The notes under the pieces are model-generated. The model saw nothing but the letters and a program-made list of their open reading frames with translations, did not search any database and had not been told where the DNA came from. Shown here piece by piece: positions 8,622 through 17,452 of a stretch of DNA of 64,000 nucleotides. The translations under genes were made by a program, and so were the position numbers. Positions within the stretch are counted from its first letter, which is position 1; each line of letters begins with the position of its first letter. The DNA lies in NCBI RefSeq assembly GCF_017798005.1, contig NZ_CP072548.1:1798001-1862000 (forward strand). The letters are read 5' to 3'. The DNA comes from Aggregatibacter sp. 2125159857 (GTDB lineage: Bacteria > Pseudomonadota > Gammaproteobacteria > Enterobacterales > Pasteurellaceae).

Positions 8622-8834
8622 ATGCAAAACGTAACCTTAAAAATTGATGGCATGACCTGTGGTGGTTGTGTGAAAAGCGTGACTCGCGTATTGAGCGAAT
8701 TGGACGGTGTAGCGCAAGCTGACGTCAGTTTGGAAAAAGCGCAAGCGGTCGTGAGTTTTGATGAAAATAAAGTGCAACCTGCCACGTTGGTGGAAGCGGT
8801 GGAAGATGCAGGGTTTGATGCGGCAGTGGTATGA
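8622..8834 (+). CDS. copZ: CopZ-like copper chaperone (single HMA domain)
   Basis: A 70-residue ferredoxin-like HMA domain with the metal site MTCGGCVKSV at residues 9-18. Such proteins bind Cu(I) in the cytosol and hand it to the CopA ATPase. An AAAGGAG box lies just upstream. It is the first gene after the CueR-type promoter and lies 226 bases upstream of copA on the same strand, so it should be copper-induced. Confidence 0.9.
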   Translation: MQNVTLKIDGMTCGGCVKSVTRVLSELDGVAQADVSLEKAQAVVSFDENKVQPATLVEAVEDAGFDAAVV

Positions 8835-8864
8835 GTTTTGTTTATTGCTTATTCATTGATGGCG

Positions 8865-8923
8865 GCGTCTCCTGATACAGCCTTTTGATTGTTGCTTTGT
8901 TGTAAGCAGGCGTCGGGAGACGC
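8865..8923. repeat. Inverted repeat in the copZ-copA gap
   Basis: Arms GCGTCTCC (8865-8872) and GGAGACGC (8916-8923) enclose 43 bases. The unit sits directly before a copy of the 24-bp palindromic repeat and looks like an inserted repeat cassette rather than native leader. Confidence 0.5.
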
Positions 8924-8942
8924 GCGCTATGATTATGAATAA

Positions 8943-8964
8943 GCACAAGCGTGGACGCTTGCGC
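8943..8964. repeat. Palindromic repeat, copy 2 (copZ-copA gap)
   Basis: Same element as at 7-30: CACAAGCG, TGGA, then CGCTTGCG. It is followed by two GCTAGCTGT direct repeats (within 8962-8983). It could fold in the copZ-copA transcript. Confidence 0.75.
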
Positions 8965-9060
8965 TAGCTGTTGTGCTAGCTGTCGTTTAATATCGATGAT
9001 AAAAAACATTTCCAAAACCCACCGCACTTTTCTGTGAAAGGAAATAAAAAAGAGGATGTT

Positions 9061-11220
9061 ATGCAAAAAGTCTCCATTCAAATTGGCGGTATGACGTGCC
9101 AGTCGTGCGCCAGTCGGATTGAAAAAGTGTTGAATAAAAAGGATTTTGTGCAGCAGGCGGGCGTCAATTTCGCCAGTGAGGAAGCACAGGTTACTTTTGA
9201 CGAAAAGCAAACTTCCGTTGAACAACTGATCCAAATTATTCAAAAAACCGGTTTCGCCGCCCAATTAAAGCAAGAACAGACAGCATTGCCGCAAGAACGT
9301 AAACTCTCGTGGCGGTTGATTTTGTTATGGCTGATTAACGTGCCGTTTTTAATCGGTATGCTCGGCATGATGCTGGGACGGCATGATTGGATGTTGCCGC
9401 CGATGTGGCAAATGGTGTTAGCCACGATTGTGCAATTCGGCCTAGCGATTCCCTTCTATAAAAGCGCTTGGGGTAGCATTAAAGGTGGCTTGGCAAATAT
9501 GGATGTGTTGGTCAGTCTTGGCACGCTTACCATTTATTTTTATTCCGTCTTTATGCTGTTTTATCTGCCGCATATGAACCATGAACATGGCTCGGCGAAT
9601 GTTTATTTTGAAGCGTCCGTCATGGTGTTGGGGTTTGTGAGTTTGGGAAAATTCTTAGAAGATCGCACCAAAAAGCACAGCCTAAATAGCCTGGGTTTAT
9701 TGTTACAGCTGACACCAAAACAAGTGCGCGTGCAACGTAACGGAGAATGGCAAACCGTGCCGTTAAATCAAATCCAAGTGGGCGAACGGTTACGCGCTAA
9801 CCAAGGTGAGCGCATTGCGGCGGATGGCGTGGTGGAAGAAGGTTCGGGTTGGTGTGATGAAAGCCATTTAACCGGCGAATCCGTGCCGGAAATGAAGAAA
9901 TTGGGAAGCCAAGTGTTGGCAGGGGCGATGGTGACGGACGGCAGTTTGGTTTATCGCACGCAACAGCTTGGCAGCCAAACGTTGCTTGGCGATATGATGA
10001 ACGCCCTTTCTGAAGCACAAGGCAGCAAAGCGCCCATTGCCCGTTTTGCCGACAAAGTGGCGGCGGTGTTTGTGCCAATGGTGATCGGCATTGCCTTGCT
10101 GACGTTTTTACTCACTTGGTGGCTTCAACAAGATGTAGTGACGGCGTTGATTCATGGGGTTGCGGTATTGGTGATTGCCTGCCCTTGTGCGTTGGGCTTG
10201 GCAACGCCAGCAGCGATCATGGTGGGTATGGGCAAAGCCGTGAAACAGGGCATCTGGTTTAAAGATGCCGCTGCTATGGAAGAAGCCGCTCATGTGAACG
10301 CAGTGGTGTTGGATAAAACCGGCACGCTCACGGAAGGCAAACCCGAAGTGGTGGCTTTTTGGCAGGCAAAAAATGCGGTCTATTCTGAAGATGAAATTTA
10401 TGCCTTAACCGCCGCCATTGAACAAAGCGCAACGCATCCGTTGGCAAAAGCCCTTGTACAAGCGGCAGAGATGAGAGGCGTGGCGTTGCCTGCGGTGCAA
10501 CATATTCAGGCAGAGGTGGGGCAAGGCATTCAAGGTGAGATTGAACATCTCGGCACGGTGAAAGTGGGAAAACCTGCCTATTGTGGTTTAACGTTACCGA
10601 CCGATCTTGATCCCGTATGGCAAATCGCCAGCATTGTGGCGGTTGCCGTAAATGATCAGCCCGTTGCAGCCTTTGCGTTAGCAGATACCTTAAAAGCGGA
10701 TAGTCAAAAGGCGATTGAACGCTTAAAAGCAGACAATATCGACGTCTATATCATGAGCGGCGATAACCCAAATGTGGTGCAATACATTGCCGATCAGCTT
10801 GGGATCCAACATGCACAGGGCAATATGTCGCCACGGGATAAAGCAAGTGCGGTTAAACTTCTCCAAGAAAATGGCAATGTGGTCGCCATGGTAGGCGATG
10901 GCGTAAATGACGCACCGGCACTGACTGCAGCAAATGTGAGTTTCGCCATGCACGATGGCGCGGATGTGGCACAACACAGTGCATCGGCAACGTTGATGCA
11001 GCATTCGGTCAATCAGTTGGTGGATGCCTTACTGATTTCCCGCGCGACGCTAAAAAACATTAAACAAAACTTGTTTTTTGCGTTTATTTATAACGTGTTA
11101 GGCATTCCGCTAGCAGCATTGGGCTTACTCAGTCCAGTGGTTGCCGGCGCGGCGATGGCGATGAGTTCAATTTCCGTGTTAAGCAATGCATTACGCTTGA
11201 AAAAGACGAAAATTACATAA
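9061..11220 (+). CDS. copA: CopA, Cu(I)-exporting P1B-type ATPase
   Basis: Inner-membrane pump of 719 residues that expels Cu(I) with ATP. It has one N-terminal HMA domain (MTCQSCASRIEK, residues ~11-22), eight predicted membrane helices, the actuator TGES motif (LTGESVPE), the intramembrane Cys-Pro-Cys motif (ACPCALGLATP), the phosphorylation motif DKTGTLTEGK and the hinge GDGVNDAPAL. Single-HMA pumps are usual in this family; the E. coli protein has two. The ATG at 9061 is chosen because it follows an AGAGGA box and starts the HMA domain (MQKVSIQIGG); an in-frame ATG nine codons upstream overlaps that box. Confidence 0.95.
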   Translation: MQKVSIQIGGMTCQSCASRIEKVLNKKDFVQQAGVNFASEEAQVTFDEKQTSVEQLIQIIQKTGFAAQLKQEQTALPQERKLSWRLILLWLINVPFLIGMLGMMLGRHDWMLPPMWQMVLATIVQFGLAIPFYKSAWGSIKGGLANMDVLVSLGTLTIYFYSVFMLFYLPHMNHEHGSANVYFEASVMVLGFVSLGKFLEDRTKKHSLNSLGLLLQLTPKQVRVQRNGEWQTVPLNQIQVGERLRANQGERIAADGVVEEGSGWCDESHLTGESVPEMKKLGSQVLAGAMVTDGSLVYRTQQLGSQTLLGDMMNALSEAQGSKAPIARFADKVAAVFVPMVIGIALLTFLLTWWLQQDVVTALIHGVAVLVIACPCALGLATPAAIMVGMGKAVKQGIWFKDAAAMEEAAHVNAVVLDKTGTLTEGKPEVVAFWQAKNAVYSEDEIYALTAAIEQSATHPLAKALVQAAEMRGVALPAVQHIQAEVGQGIQGEIEHLGTVKVGKPAYCGLTLPTDLDPVWQIASIVAVAVNDQPVAAFALADTLKADSQKAIERLKADNIDVYIMSGDNPNVVQYIADQLGIQHAQGNMSPRDKASAVKLLQENGNVVAMVGDGVNDAPALTAANVSFAMHDGADVAQHSASATLMQHSVNQLVDALLISRATLKNIKQNLFFAFIYNVLGIPLAALGLLSPVVAGAAMAMSSISVLSNALRLKKTKIT

Positions 11221-11310
11221 CCACAATGGCTTAGCATAAAAACGTAACGAATCTTGCTAAAAACTGCTATATTACAAGTCGTTATATTCTCAATATTGAA
11301 AGGAGAAAGT

Positions 11311-12618
11311 ATGTCTATGCAGGTTTTGCTTTCAAACCAACCGGCTTCGGCGGCTTGGGGTGAAAAGGCACTCATCAGTTTTAATGAAGATAAAGCGACC
11401 CTTCATTTAACTGATTTTTCCGACCGCACTTCTATACAAAAAGCCGCGCGGAAGTTACAAAATCAGGGGATTTCTGATATTTCGTTAAGTGGGGAAGGCT
11501 GGCAATTGGAAAATTGTTGGGCCTTTTACCAAGGTTTTTACAATGCGAAAAAGCAGTTTAAACTCCAGTTTCCGACGCTATCTGACGAGCAACAACGAGA
11601 GCTAAGTTATCGCATTCAATGCGGCGATTTCGTGCGTGAAATCATTAATCTGCCAGCAGCCATTTTAACGCCGGAAGAGCTTGCCCAACGCGCGGCGAAG
11701 TTTATCGGGCAGACGGCAGAGCAAGCCGCGAAACAAAGTGCGGTCAGTTTTTCCATCGTTTCTCGAGAAGCATTGCTAGAACGTGGTTACCACGGTTTAT
11801 GGCAGGTGGGGAAAGGATCGCAAAATCTGCCGGCCATGTTGCAGTTGGATTTCAATCCAACCGGCAATCCGGACGCGCCGGTGTTGGCCTGTTTAGTGGG
11901 CAAAGGCATTACGTTTGACAGTGGTGGTTACAGCATTAAACCGAGTGATGGCATGAGTACCATGCGTACTGATATGGGCGGCGCCGCGTTATTGACGGGG
12001 GCGTTAGGCTTGGCAATTTTACGTGGTTTAAATCAACGGGTGAAATTATTCCTTTGCTGTGCAGAAAATTTAGTGAGTAGTCGTGCCTTCAAATTGGGAG
12101 ATATCATTCAATATCGTAATGGCGTTAGCGTCGAAATTCTCAATACGGATGCCGAAGGGCGCTTGGTATTGGCAGATGGCTTAATTGATGCAGATGCGCA
12201 ACAACCTCAATTTATTGTGGATTGTGCTACGTTAACCGGTGCGGCAAAAGTGGCGGTGGGCAATGATTATCACAGTGTGTTATCCATGGATGATCAGTTA
12301 GTCGCCGATTTATTCCACGCTGCCGAACAGGAACAAGAACCATTTTGGCGCTTGCCTTTCGCGGAATTACATCGCGGACAAATTAAAACGGCGTTCGCTG
12401 ACATTGCGAATATCGGCACAGTTCCGGTGGGCGCAGGTGCCAGCACCGCAACGGCATTTTTATCTTATTTCGTGAAAAATTATCAACAACATTGGTTACA
12501 CATTGATTGTTCCGCCACCTATCGCAAAACCCCAAGCGACTTATGGGCGACCGGTGCGACCGGTATCGGTGTGCAAACCCTTGCCAATTTATTATTAGCT
12601 AAAGCAAAACAACAGTAA
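11311..12618 (+). CDS. pepB: PepB, M17-family leucyl aminopeptidase B
   Basis: Cytosolic two-metal aminopeptidase that releases N-terminal residues from short peptides. The 435-residue protein has the M17 signature [14 protein letters not shown] (near residue 277) and metal and active-site residues in [19 protein letters not shown] (near 202-220). The start at 11311 follows AGGAGAAAGT directly; the frame is open for 19 codons upstream without a ribosome site. It is followed by ndk after 11 bases, so they are probably co-transcribed. Confidence 0.93.
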   Translation: MSMQVLLSNQPASAAWGEKALISFNEDKATLHLTDFSDRTSIQKAARKLQNQGISDISLSGEGWQLENCWAFYQGFYNAKKQFKLQFPTLSDEQQRELSYRIQCGDFVREIINLPAAILTPEELAQRAAKFIGQTAEQAAKQSAVSFSIVSREALLERGYHGLWQVGKGSQNLPAMLQLDFNPTGNPDAPVLACLVGKGITFDSGGYSIKPSDGMSTMRTDMGGAALLTGALGLAILRGLNQRVKLFLCCAENLVSSRAFKLGDIIQYRNGVSVEILNTDAEGRLVLADGLIDADAQQPQFIVDCATLTGAAKVAVGNDYHSVLSMDDQLVADLFHAAEQEQEPFWRLPFAELHRGQIKTAFADIANIGTVPVGAGASTATAFLSYFVKNYQQHWLHIDCSATYRKTPSDLWATGATGIGVQTLANLLLAKAKQQ

Positions 12619-12629
12619 GAGGATGTGAA

Positions 12630-13049
12630 ATGAGCTTACAACGAACCTTATCTATTATTAAACCGGATGCCGTAAAGCGTCATTTAATCGGCGCGATTTT
12701 GGCACGCTTTGAGCAACAGGGATTCAATATTGCTGCCGCGAAAATGGTTCAGTTGAACAGAGAACAAGCAGAAGGCTTTTACGCCGAACACCAAGGCAAG
12801 CCTTTTTTCGAGTCATTAGTGGAATACATGATTTCGGCGCCGGTATTCGTGAGTGTGTTAGAAAAAGAAAATGCCGTGCAAGATTACCGCACTTTAATGG
12901 GAACGACCAATCCTGAAACGGCAGCAGAAGGCACGATTCGTCGTGATTTTGCGTTAAGCCAACGGGAAAACTCCGTGCACGGTTCCGATAGCCCGGAAAG
13001 CGCGGCACGTGAGATTGCTTATTTCTTTGCCTCGGAAGAAATCTTTTAA
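12630..13049 (+). CDS. ndk: Ndk, nucleoside diphosphate kinase
   Basis: Balances nucleoside triphosphate pools by phosphoryl transfer through a histidine intermediate. The 139-residue length is typical. Visible are the N-terminal [16 protein letters not shown] and the active-site motif [12 protein letters not shown], with the phospho-His at ~116. It sits 11 bases after pepB and is followed by a strong terminator. Confidence 0.95.
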   Translation: MSLQRTLSIIKPDAVKRHLIGAILARFEQQGFNIAAAKMVQLNREQAEGFYAEHQGKPFFESLVEYMISAPVFVSVLEKENAVQDYRTLMGTTNPETAAEGTIRRDFALSQRENSVHGSDSPESAAREIAYFFASEEIF

Positions 13050-13077
13050 TTGCATGGCACTCAAACCAAATAACAAT

Positions 13078-13101
13078 CCGCACGTAAAACGTGCGGTTTT
13101 T
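13078..13101 (+). terminator. Terminator of pepB-ndk
   Basis: Perfect 7-bp GC-rich stem CCGCACG / CGTGCGG with loop TAAAA, followed by TTTTT. Confidence 0.85.
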
Positions 13102-13127
13102 AGGCTCCCCTATAAGGGCCTATACTT

Positions 13128-13151
13128 CACAAGCCCCTCAAGGGGCTTGTG
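13128..13151. repeat. Subterminal hairpin of an IS200/IS605-type element remnant
   Basis: Perfect 11-bp palindrome CACAAGCCCCT / AGGGGCTTGTG with a 2-base centre. It lies 34 bases beyond the stop codon of a transposase fragment. IS200/IS605 ends carry such hairpins, which the transposase recognises as single-stranded DNA, so this is probably the right end of the relic. Confidence 0.55.
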
Positions 13152-13184
13152 AAAACTGACAACCGTGTCTAATGACTTCCTTGA

Positions 13185-13358
13185 CTACCCCTTAAAGGGG
13201 TCAATATGTTCTTTCGTTGATAAATTATCTTGAACCATATCTTCTTTTTCTTGATTCCTTATATAGATCTTCACAACTTTTGTATTTAAGCCCACGATGC
13301 TGACAAAAAATCCTTTCACTCGGAAATGTCTATTTTCATATCTCTATTTTAGTGAATT
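13185..13358 (-). pseudogene. C-terminal fragment of an IS200/IS605-family TnpA transposase
   Basis: A reading frame without a start encodes about 57 residues that resemble the end of IS200-type TnpA: FFVSIVGLNTKVVKIYIRN followed by QEKEDM and a terminal DPFKG. The Tyr in KIYIRNQ corresponds to the catalytic Tyr of the family. The HUH (His-x-His) half is missing; the frame enters a palindromic repeat unit at about 13359. The element is therefore dead. The assignment is from memory of the family's conserved C-terminal pattern. Confidence 0.65.
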
Positions 13359-13592
13359 GTAGCGTGCAACTTGTTGCACGAAATCGTGAATGCCAGAAAG
13401 AGTTAAATAACGTTCCGTACGTGATTCGGTCGTGCATCAAGATGCACGCTACGCACAAAATCGTGAATTACGCATCGAGGTTAATGCTTTAATCATTCGT
13501 GCAACAAGTTGCACGCTACGAGGGGTAAATAATCCTCCTATATGTTGAATTTTGGTTGTCAGCCTTGTTCATTATATAGTGAGGATTTTTTT
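13359..13592. repeat. Palindrome-rich repeat unit, copy 1
   Basis: Starts GTAGCGTGCAACTTG and ends in GAGGATTTTTTT. It contains three palindromes of the type GTGCAAC/GTTGCAC (13364-13379; a variant GTGCATC/GATGCAC at 13432-13447; 13499-13514) separated by conserved spacers such as GTGAATTACGCATCGAGG. Two further copies lie in tandem at 38279-38865. A related tail with a TATAGCCAG/CTGGCTATA hairpin extends to about 13667. No conserved reading frame runs through it. Confidence 0.8.
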
Positions 13593-13665
13593 CTGTTCAT
13601 CGCTTAAGCTATTTGACTCCATACGCATAGCGTATGGTTTTTATAGCCAGACTTTGGCTGGCTAT

Positions 13666-13708
13666 AAGAAAAACGGATTAGCTTGTTAGGCTAATCCGTT
13701 TTTTTTAT
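13666..13708. terminator. Bidirectional terminator downstream of grxA
   Basis: Perfect 12-bp stem AAACGGATTAGC / GCTAATCCGTTT with a 7-base loop and T/A runs on both sides. It serves grxA on the minus strand. Confidence 0.85.
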
Positions 13709-13726
13709 CCGTGTGGATAAAATCAC

Positions 13727-13987
13727 TTATTCCACGCCAAATCGTTCACGCACGAAAGCTTGAAAGTCAGTGCAGCCTCCAATTGGTTTTTCATCCACTA
13801 AAATTTGCGGCACCGTTTGTACCGGTTTACCGATAATTTTTGCAATATCCTCTTTGCTCATGCCTTGTTCAATAATATCAATATAACGATAATCAAAATC
13901 TGTTAATGAATTTTTCAACTTTTCGGCTAATGCTTTGGCGCGTACGCAATATGGGCAGCTTAGACGACCATAAATAGTTACAAACAT
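13727..13987 (-). CDS. grxA: GrxA, glutaredoxin 1
   Basis: Glutathione-dependent dithiol reductase of 86 residues with the active site CPYC (SCPYCVRAK) near residues 11-14. The cis-Pro region TVPQI and the glutathione-binding GGCTDF follow. It reduces ribonucleotide reductase and protein disulfides. The ATG at 13987 (MFVTIYGRLSC) follows AAAGGAAAC and gives the usual length; an upstream in-frame ATG has no good ribosome site. It is divergent from rimK, a neighbour also in enterobacteria. Confidence 0.92.
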   Translation of the reverse strand: MFVTIYGRLSCPYCVRAKALAEKLKNSLTDFDYRYIDIIEQGMSKEDIAKIIGKPVQTVPQILVDEKPIGGCTDFQAFVRERFGVE

Positions 13988-14186
13988 GATGTTTCCTTTT
14001 GTCTTGTCAATAAATGCATCAATTTTATAGCGGATACACAAAAGAATAAAGAGTTCGCCAAGTGTTTGAGGTAGAATGCGGTGAATTTAGCAATAGGTAA
14101 ATGAATCTAGGCTATGTGATTGAGGTTTGTTATCCTCATCGGATAACAAGCCAGTGAGAATTAAATACGGTAAAAAAACACTCCCT

Positions 14187-15083
14187 ATGAAACTATTAAT
14201 GTTGTGCCGTGAGCCACGTTTGTATAGCTGTCGACGTTTAAAGCAGGCGGCGGAAGCAAACGGCCATCACATGGATATTCTCGATCCGAATCGTTGTTTA
14301 ATAAAACTCCAACAAAATCCACCGCACTTTGCGCTTTATTATCAGCCGGATGTGGAAAGCCCGCCTTATCTGTTACCCCAATATGACGCGGTGTTACCCC
14401 GCTTTGGTACCGGCAGTATGCAAATGGGCTGTGCGGTGTTGCATTATTTTCAGGCGTTAAATGTGCCTTGTTTGAATCATGCCGATAGTTTTGCCAAAGC
14501 GCGTGATAAATGGTTGAGTTTGCAGTTATTACTGGCGAATGGCATTGCAGTGCCAACCTCGTTGCTTGGTGGGCTGGAAACCAATGCGAATGATGCGGTA
14601 CGGCATATTGGCGCACCGGTTATTTTGAAAACCCTGAGTGGTTCGCAAGGGATTGGCGTGGTGCTCGCAGAACGACCACAAAGTGCGGTCAGTATGTTGG
14701 AAACATTGAAGCAGGCAAATGTGCCGACGTTAGCACAGGAATTTATTGCAGAGGCTCAAGGTGCGGATTTGCGTTGTTTTGTGGTGGGCAATCGCATTGT
14801 CGCGGCAATGCAACGCATCGGGCAAGCGGGTGAATTTCGTGCGAATTGTCATCGCGGTGCCCGCGCAGAAAAAGTCATCTTAACCGAACAGGAAAAACAC
14901 GTTGCCTTAAATGCAACGAAAGTGCTAGGCTTAGATGTGGCTGGCGTGGATTTAATCCGTTCCGCCAACGGTCCGTTGGTGTTGGAAGTCAATGCCAGTC
15001 CGGGGCTTGAGATGATTGAGAAAACCAGTGGCATTGATATTGCCTTGCAGATGATCTTATATTTAGAGCAAAAGCACTGTTAG
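14187..15083 (+). CDS. rimK: RimK-like ATP-grasp ligase (ribosomal protein S6-L-glutamate ligase)
   Basis: ATP-grasp enzyme of 298 residues that adds glutamates to the C-terminus of ribosomal protein S6. The ATP-grasp core is visible: [17 protein letters not shown] near residue 148, [19 protein letters not shown] near 201 and the metal-binding [14 protein letters not shown] near 268. The start [13 protein letters not shown] matches the family; the upstream open frame looks untranslated. It is followed by ycfP after 14 bases. RimK relatives also make coenzyme gamma-F420 or peptide linkages, so the substrate is inferred from length and context beside grxA. Confidence 0.85.
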   Translation: MKLLMLCREPRLYSCRRLKQAAEANGHHMDILDPNRCLIKLQQNPPHFALYYQPDVESPPYLLPQYDAVLPRFGTGSMQMGCAVLHYFQALNVPCLNHADSFAKARDKWLSLQLLLANGIAVPTSLLGGLETNANDAVRHIGAPVILKTLSGSQGIGVVLAERPQSAVSMLETLKQANVPTLAQEFIAEAQGADLRCFVVGNRIVAAMQRIGQAGEFRANCHRGARAEKVILTEQEKHVALNATKVLGLDVAGVDLIRSANGPLVLEVNASPGLEMIEKTSGIDIALQMILYLEQKHC

Positions 15084-15097
15084 GTTGGAGTAATAAA

Positions 15098-15643
15098 ATG
15101 ATTATTTATTTGCATGGTTTTGATTCCAGTAGTCCGGGCAATCACGAAAAAGTGTTACAACTAAAATTCATCGACGATGATGTTCGCTTTATTAACTACA
15201 GCACATTGCATCCACGCCATGATATGCAATTTCTTTTAAACGAAGTGCATAAATTGGTCTCCGAATCCAAAGACAACAAACCTTTAATTTGCGGTGTTGG
15301 GCTTGGCGGATATTGGGCGGAACGCATTGGTTTTTTATGTGGCATTAAGCAGGCGATTTTCAACCCGAATTTATTTCCGCAGGAAAATATGGGAGGCAAG
15401 ATCGATCGCCCGGAAGAATATGAAGACATTGCCACCAAGTGCGTGGAAGGTTTCCGTTTGAAAAATAAAGGTCGCTGTTTGGTGTTCTTGTCGGTGGAAG
15501 ACGGTGTTTTAGATTCCCAACGTAGCGCAGAGGTATTATCGCCTTATTACGAGGTGATTTGGGATGCCGTAGAAACGCACAAATTCAAGCAGATTTCGCA
15601 TCATTTGCAAGCCATCAATGCCTTTAAACAACGTGAGTTATAA
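15098..15643 (+). CDS. ycfP: YcfP-family (UPF0227) alpha/beta-hydrolase-like protein
   Basis: A 181-residue protein matching enterobacterial YcfP almost motif for motif: [20 protein letters not shown] at the N-terminus, [15 protein letters not shown] (a G-x-G-x-G nucleophile-elbow position without the usual Ser) and [13 protein letters not shown]. The fold is esterase-like, but no reaction is established. It probably shares a transcript with rimK and ends at a strong hairpin. Confidence 0.88.
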   Translation: MIIYLHGFDSSSPGNHEKVLQLKFIDDDVRFINYSTLHPRHDMQFLLNEVHKLVSESKDNKPLICGVGLGGYWAERIGFLCGIKQAIFNPNLFPQENMGGKIDRPEEYEDIATKCVEGFRLKNKGRCLVFLSVEDGVLDSQRSAEVLSPYYEVIWDAVETHKFKQISHHLQAINAFKQREL

Positions 15644-15652
15644 ATGACAACC

Positions 15653-15677
15653 AAAGGGAGCAATTACGCTCCCTTTT
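15653..15677. terminator. Bidirectional terminator between ycfP and mreD
   Basis: Perfect 9-bp stem AAAGGGAGC / GCTCCCTTT with a 6-base loop, followed by TTTT-type sequence. Confidence 0.8.
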
Positions 15678-15732
15678 CGTTATGACGTTTATCATGATGG
15701 ATGTGCATTGCCTTGTTAAGCGTCAAGGTAGG

Positions 15733-16221
15733 TTAACTTAATCCTAGACGACGGCGGAGGCTTCGAAGGAGTAAAAATAACCACGGCCATAAAATACCGC
15801 TAATCATGGCACCAAAAATCTCTCGCCAATCGAAGGTGGCGCGATGCACTAAAAATTCAATTAAGAAGATGCTAAAACGGATCGCAAAGACAAAGAAAAT
15901 CACCAGCAAGCTTTGCATCCAAAGTGAAAGATTACGAAAAACAAGGTGATTTTTGGTAATTAAGTAGGCAAAGATAGACAACACCAGTGCGTGCGCGCCC
16001 AAGATCGTGCCTAATACCACATCCCACAGAATACCAATCATAAATGCCCAACCAATACTTACACGGTTGGGAATCGACAATCCCCAATACATGAAAATCA
16101 ACACGACCCACGCCGGTTTAACACTTTGAAAACCGTTAGGCCACGGCATGATTTCCATCACCAAGGCAAGTAGAAATATTGCGGTTAACGCAATGTATTT
16201 AAAAATAACACGACTTTGCAT
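15733..16221 (-). CDS. mreD: MreD, rod-shape-determining membrane protein
   Basis: Small inner-membrane protein (162 residues) with about five to six hydrophobic segments; part of the MreBCD elongasome that guides sidewall peptidoglycan synthesis. Its ATG overlaps the mreC stop by one base (TAATG), so translation is coupled. Last gene of the mreBCD operon. Confidence 0.92.
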   Translation of the reverse strand: MQSRVIFKYIALTAIFLLALVMEIMPWPNGFQSVKPAWVVLIFMYWGLSIPNRVSIGWAFMIGILWDVVLGTILGAHALVLSIFAYLITKNHLVFRNLSLWMQSLLVIFFVFAIRFSIFLIEFLVHRATFDWREIFGAMISGILWPWLFLLLRSLRRRLGLS

Positions 16222-17276
16222 TAATCCTCCTCCCTTGGCGATTTATCCTCTACTGGCACGGCTTCTACAGGATTTTCATGGGGTGCCTCTGTCGGCAAAT
16301 CCGATGTCGCTTCTGAAGGTGTCTGTTCTGCCGGTGGAACATCAGGAACAAGGGCTTTTTTCACTTTTTGTGCTTCATTGCCTTGTGTCGCTAATCGTTG
16401 CTCAACCGCTTTACGCACATCTGCCGGTGTGATTGGGCTTGCTTTTCGTGTATCTTCATTTGTCGGCCACAGCAATAAGACGTAGCGTAATTTATCAATA
16501 AAGGCTAATGGCTTGGCTGTGACCGTAGCAAAATAATTTTGTCCGTCACGCGATACCGATTCGACAATCGCAACCGGATAGCCCTCTAAAAAACGTCCTC
16601 CCAGCCCGGAGGTCACCAGTAAATCGCCTTTTTCAATATCCACTGATCGTGGAACGTTATCTAAAACCAATTCGTCATTATGCCCGGTGCCACTGGCAAT
16701 CATGCGAACATCATTGCGCAACACTTGAACTGGAATCGAATGGGCGATATCCGTAATTAATAACACTCGGCTAGTATGCTCGCCCACCGAAATAATTTGT
16801 CCGACCACGCCTTTTTCATCAATTACCGGCTGACCAATATAAGCGCCATCTTTTTCACCTTGATTAATCACCACTTGTTGGCGATAAATATCGGTCTCCG
16901 CCGTCAGAACTTCGGCAATTTTCTTATATTCATCAATCCGTAGTGGCGAATTTAGGAGCAGTCGCAAACGTTGGTTTTCGACTTTTAATTGATCCAGCAA
17001 TAAAAGATCCGCGTTTTTTTCTCGTAATTGATCTTTTAATGCTTTATTTTCGATTTGCAATTTATTGGTATCGACCAAATTATCGGAAACCCCATCCAAC
17101 ACCGTGCGTGGCGTATTGGCTAAATAATACAATCCGCCAACAGCCGTTTCTAACAATGAACGGGCTTGAATCATCGTTGTCGTTTGTCTATCTGAGGCAA
17201 TTAATCCTAATGAGGCAATGACAGCGAGAAAAAGCTTGAGTCCTAAAGGCGGGGTTTTTCCAAAAATAGGCTTCAT
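16221..17276 (-). CDS. mreC: MreC, rod-shape-determining periplasmic scaffold
   Basis: Bitopic protein: an N-terminal membrane helix (~12-30), a coiled coil (~60-100, LQIENKALKDQLREKNADLL) and a beta-rich periplasmic domain (DGAYIGQPVIDEKGVVGQII, LLVTSGLGGRFLEGYP). The C-terminal ~60 residues are a Pro/Glu-rich tail, longer than in many homologues. I chose MKPIFGKTPPLG at 17276, about 11 bases after GAGGA; an ATG six codons upstream is too close to that box. It links MreB to the synthesis enzymes. Confidence 0.93.
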   Translation of the reverse strand: MKPIFGKTPPLGLKLFLAVIASLGLIASDRQTTTMIQARSLLETAVGGLYYLANTPRTVLDGVSDNLVDTNKLQIENKALKDQLREKNADLLLLDQLKVENQRLRLLLNSPLRIDEYKKIAEVLTAETDIYRQQVVINQGEKDGAYIGQPVIDEKGVVGQIISVGEHTSRVLLITDIAHSIPVQVLRNDVRMIASGTGHNDELVLDNVPRSVDIEKGDLLVTSGLGGRFLEGYPVAIVESVSRDGQNYFATVTAKPLAFIDKLRYVLLLWPTNEDTRKASPITPADVRKAVEQRLATQGNEAQKVKKALVPDVPPAEQTPSEATSDLPTEAPHENPVEAVPVEDKSPREED

Positions 17277-17452
17277 GATAAGAGCATTCCTCAAAACAAA
17301 AGTGCGGTCAATATCAACGGCAATGCCGGTCAGTTAAGCAACAGGCCGGCATTAAGAGATAATTATGTTTTATCGTATGAAACGATTTACCCGGTGATTA
17401 ACATTGTCTGGGTAAAAACATCAAAATGATTCACCGCACTTTTTAAACATGA

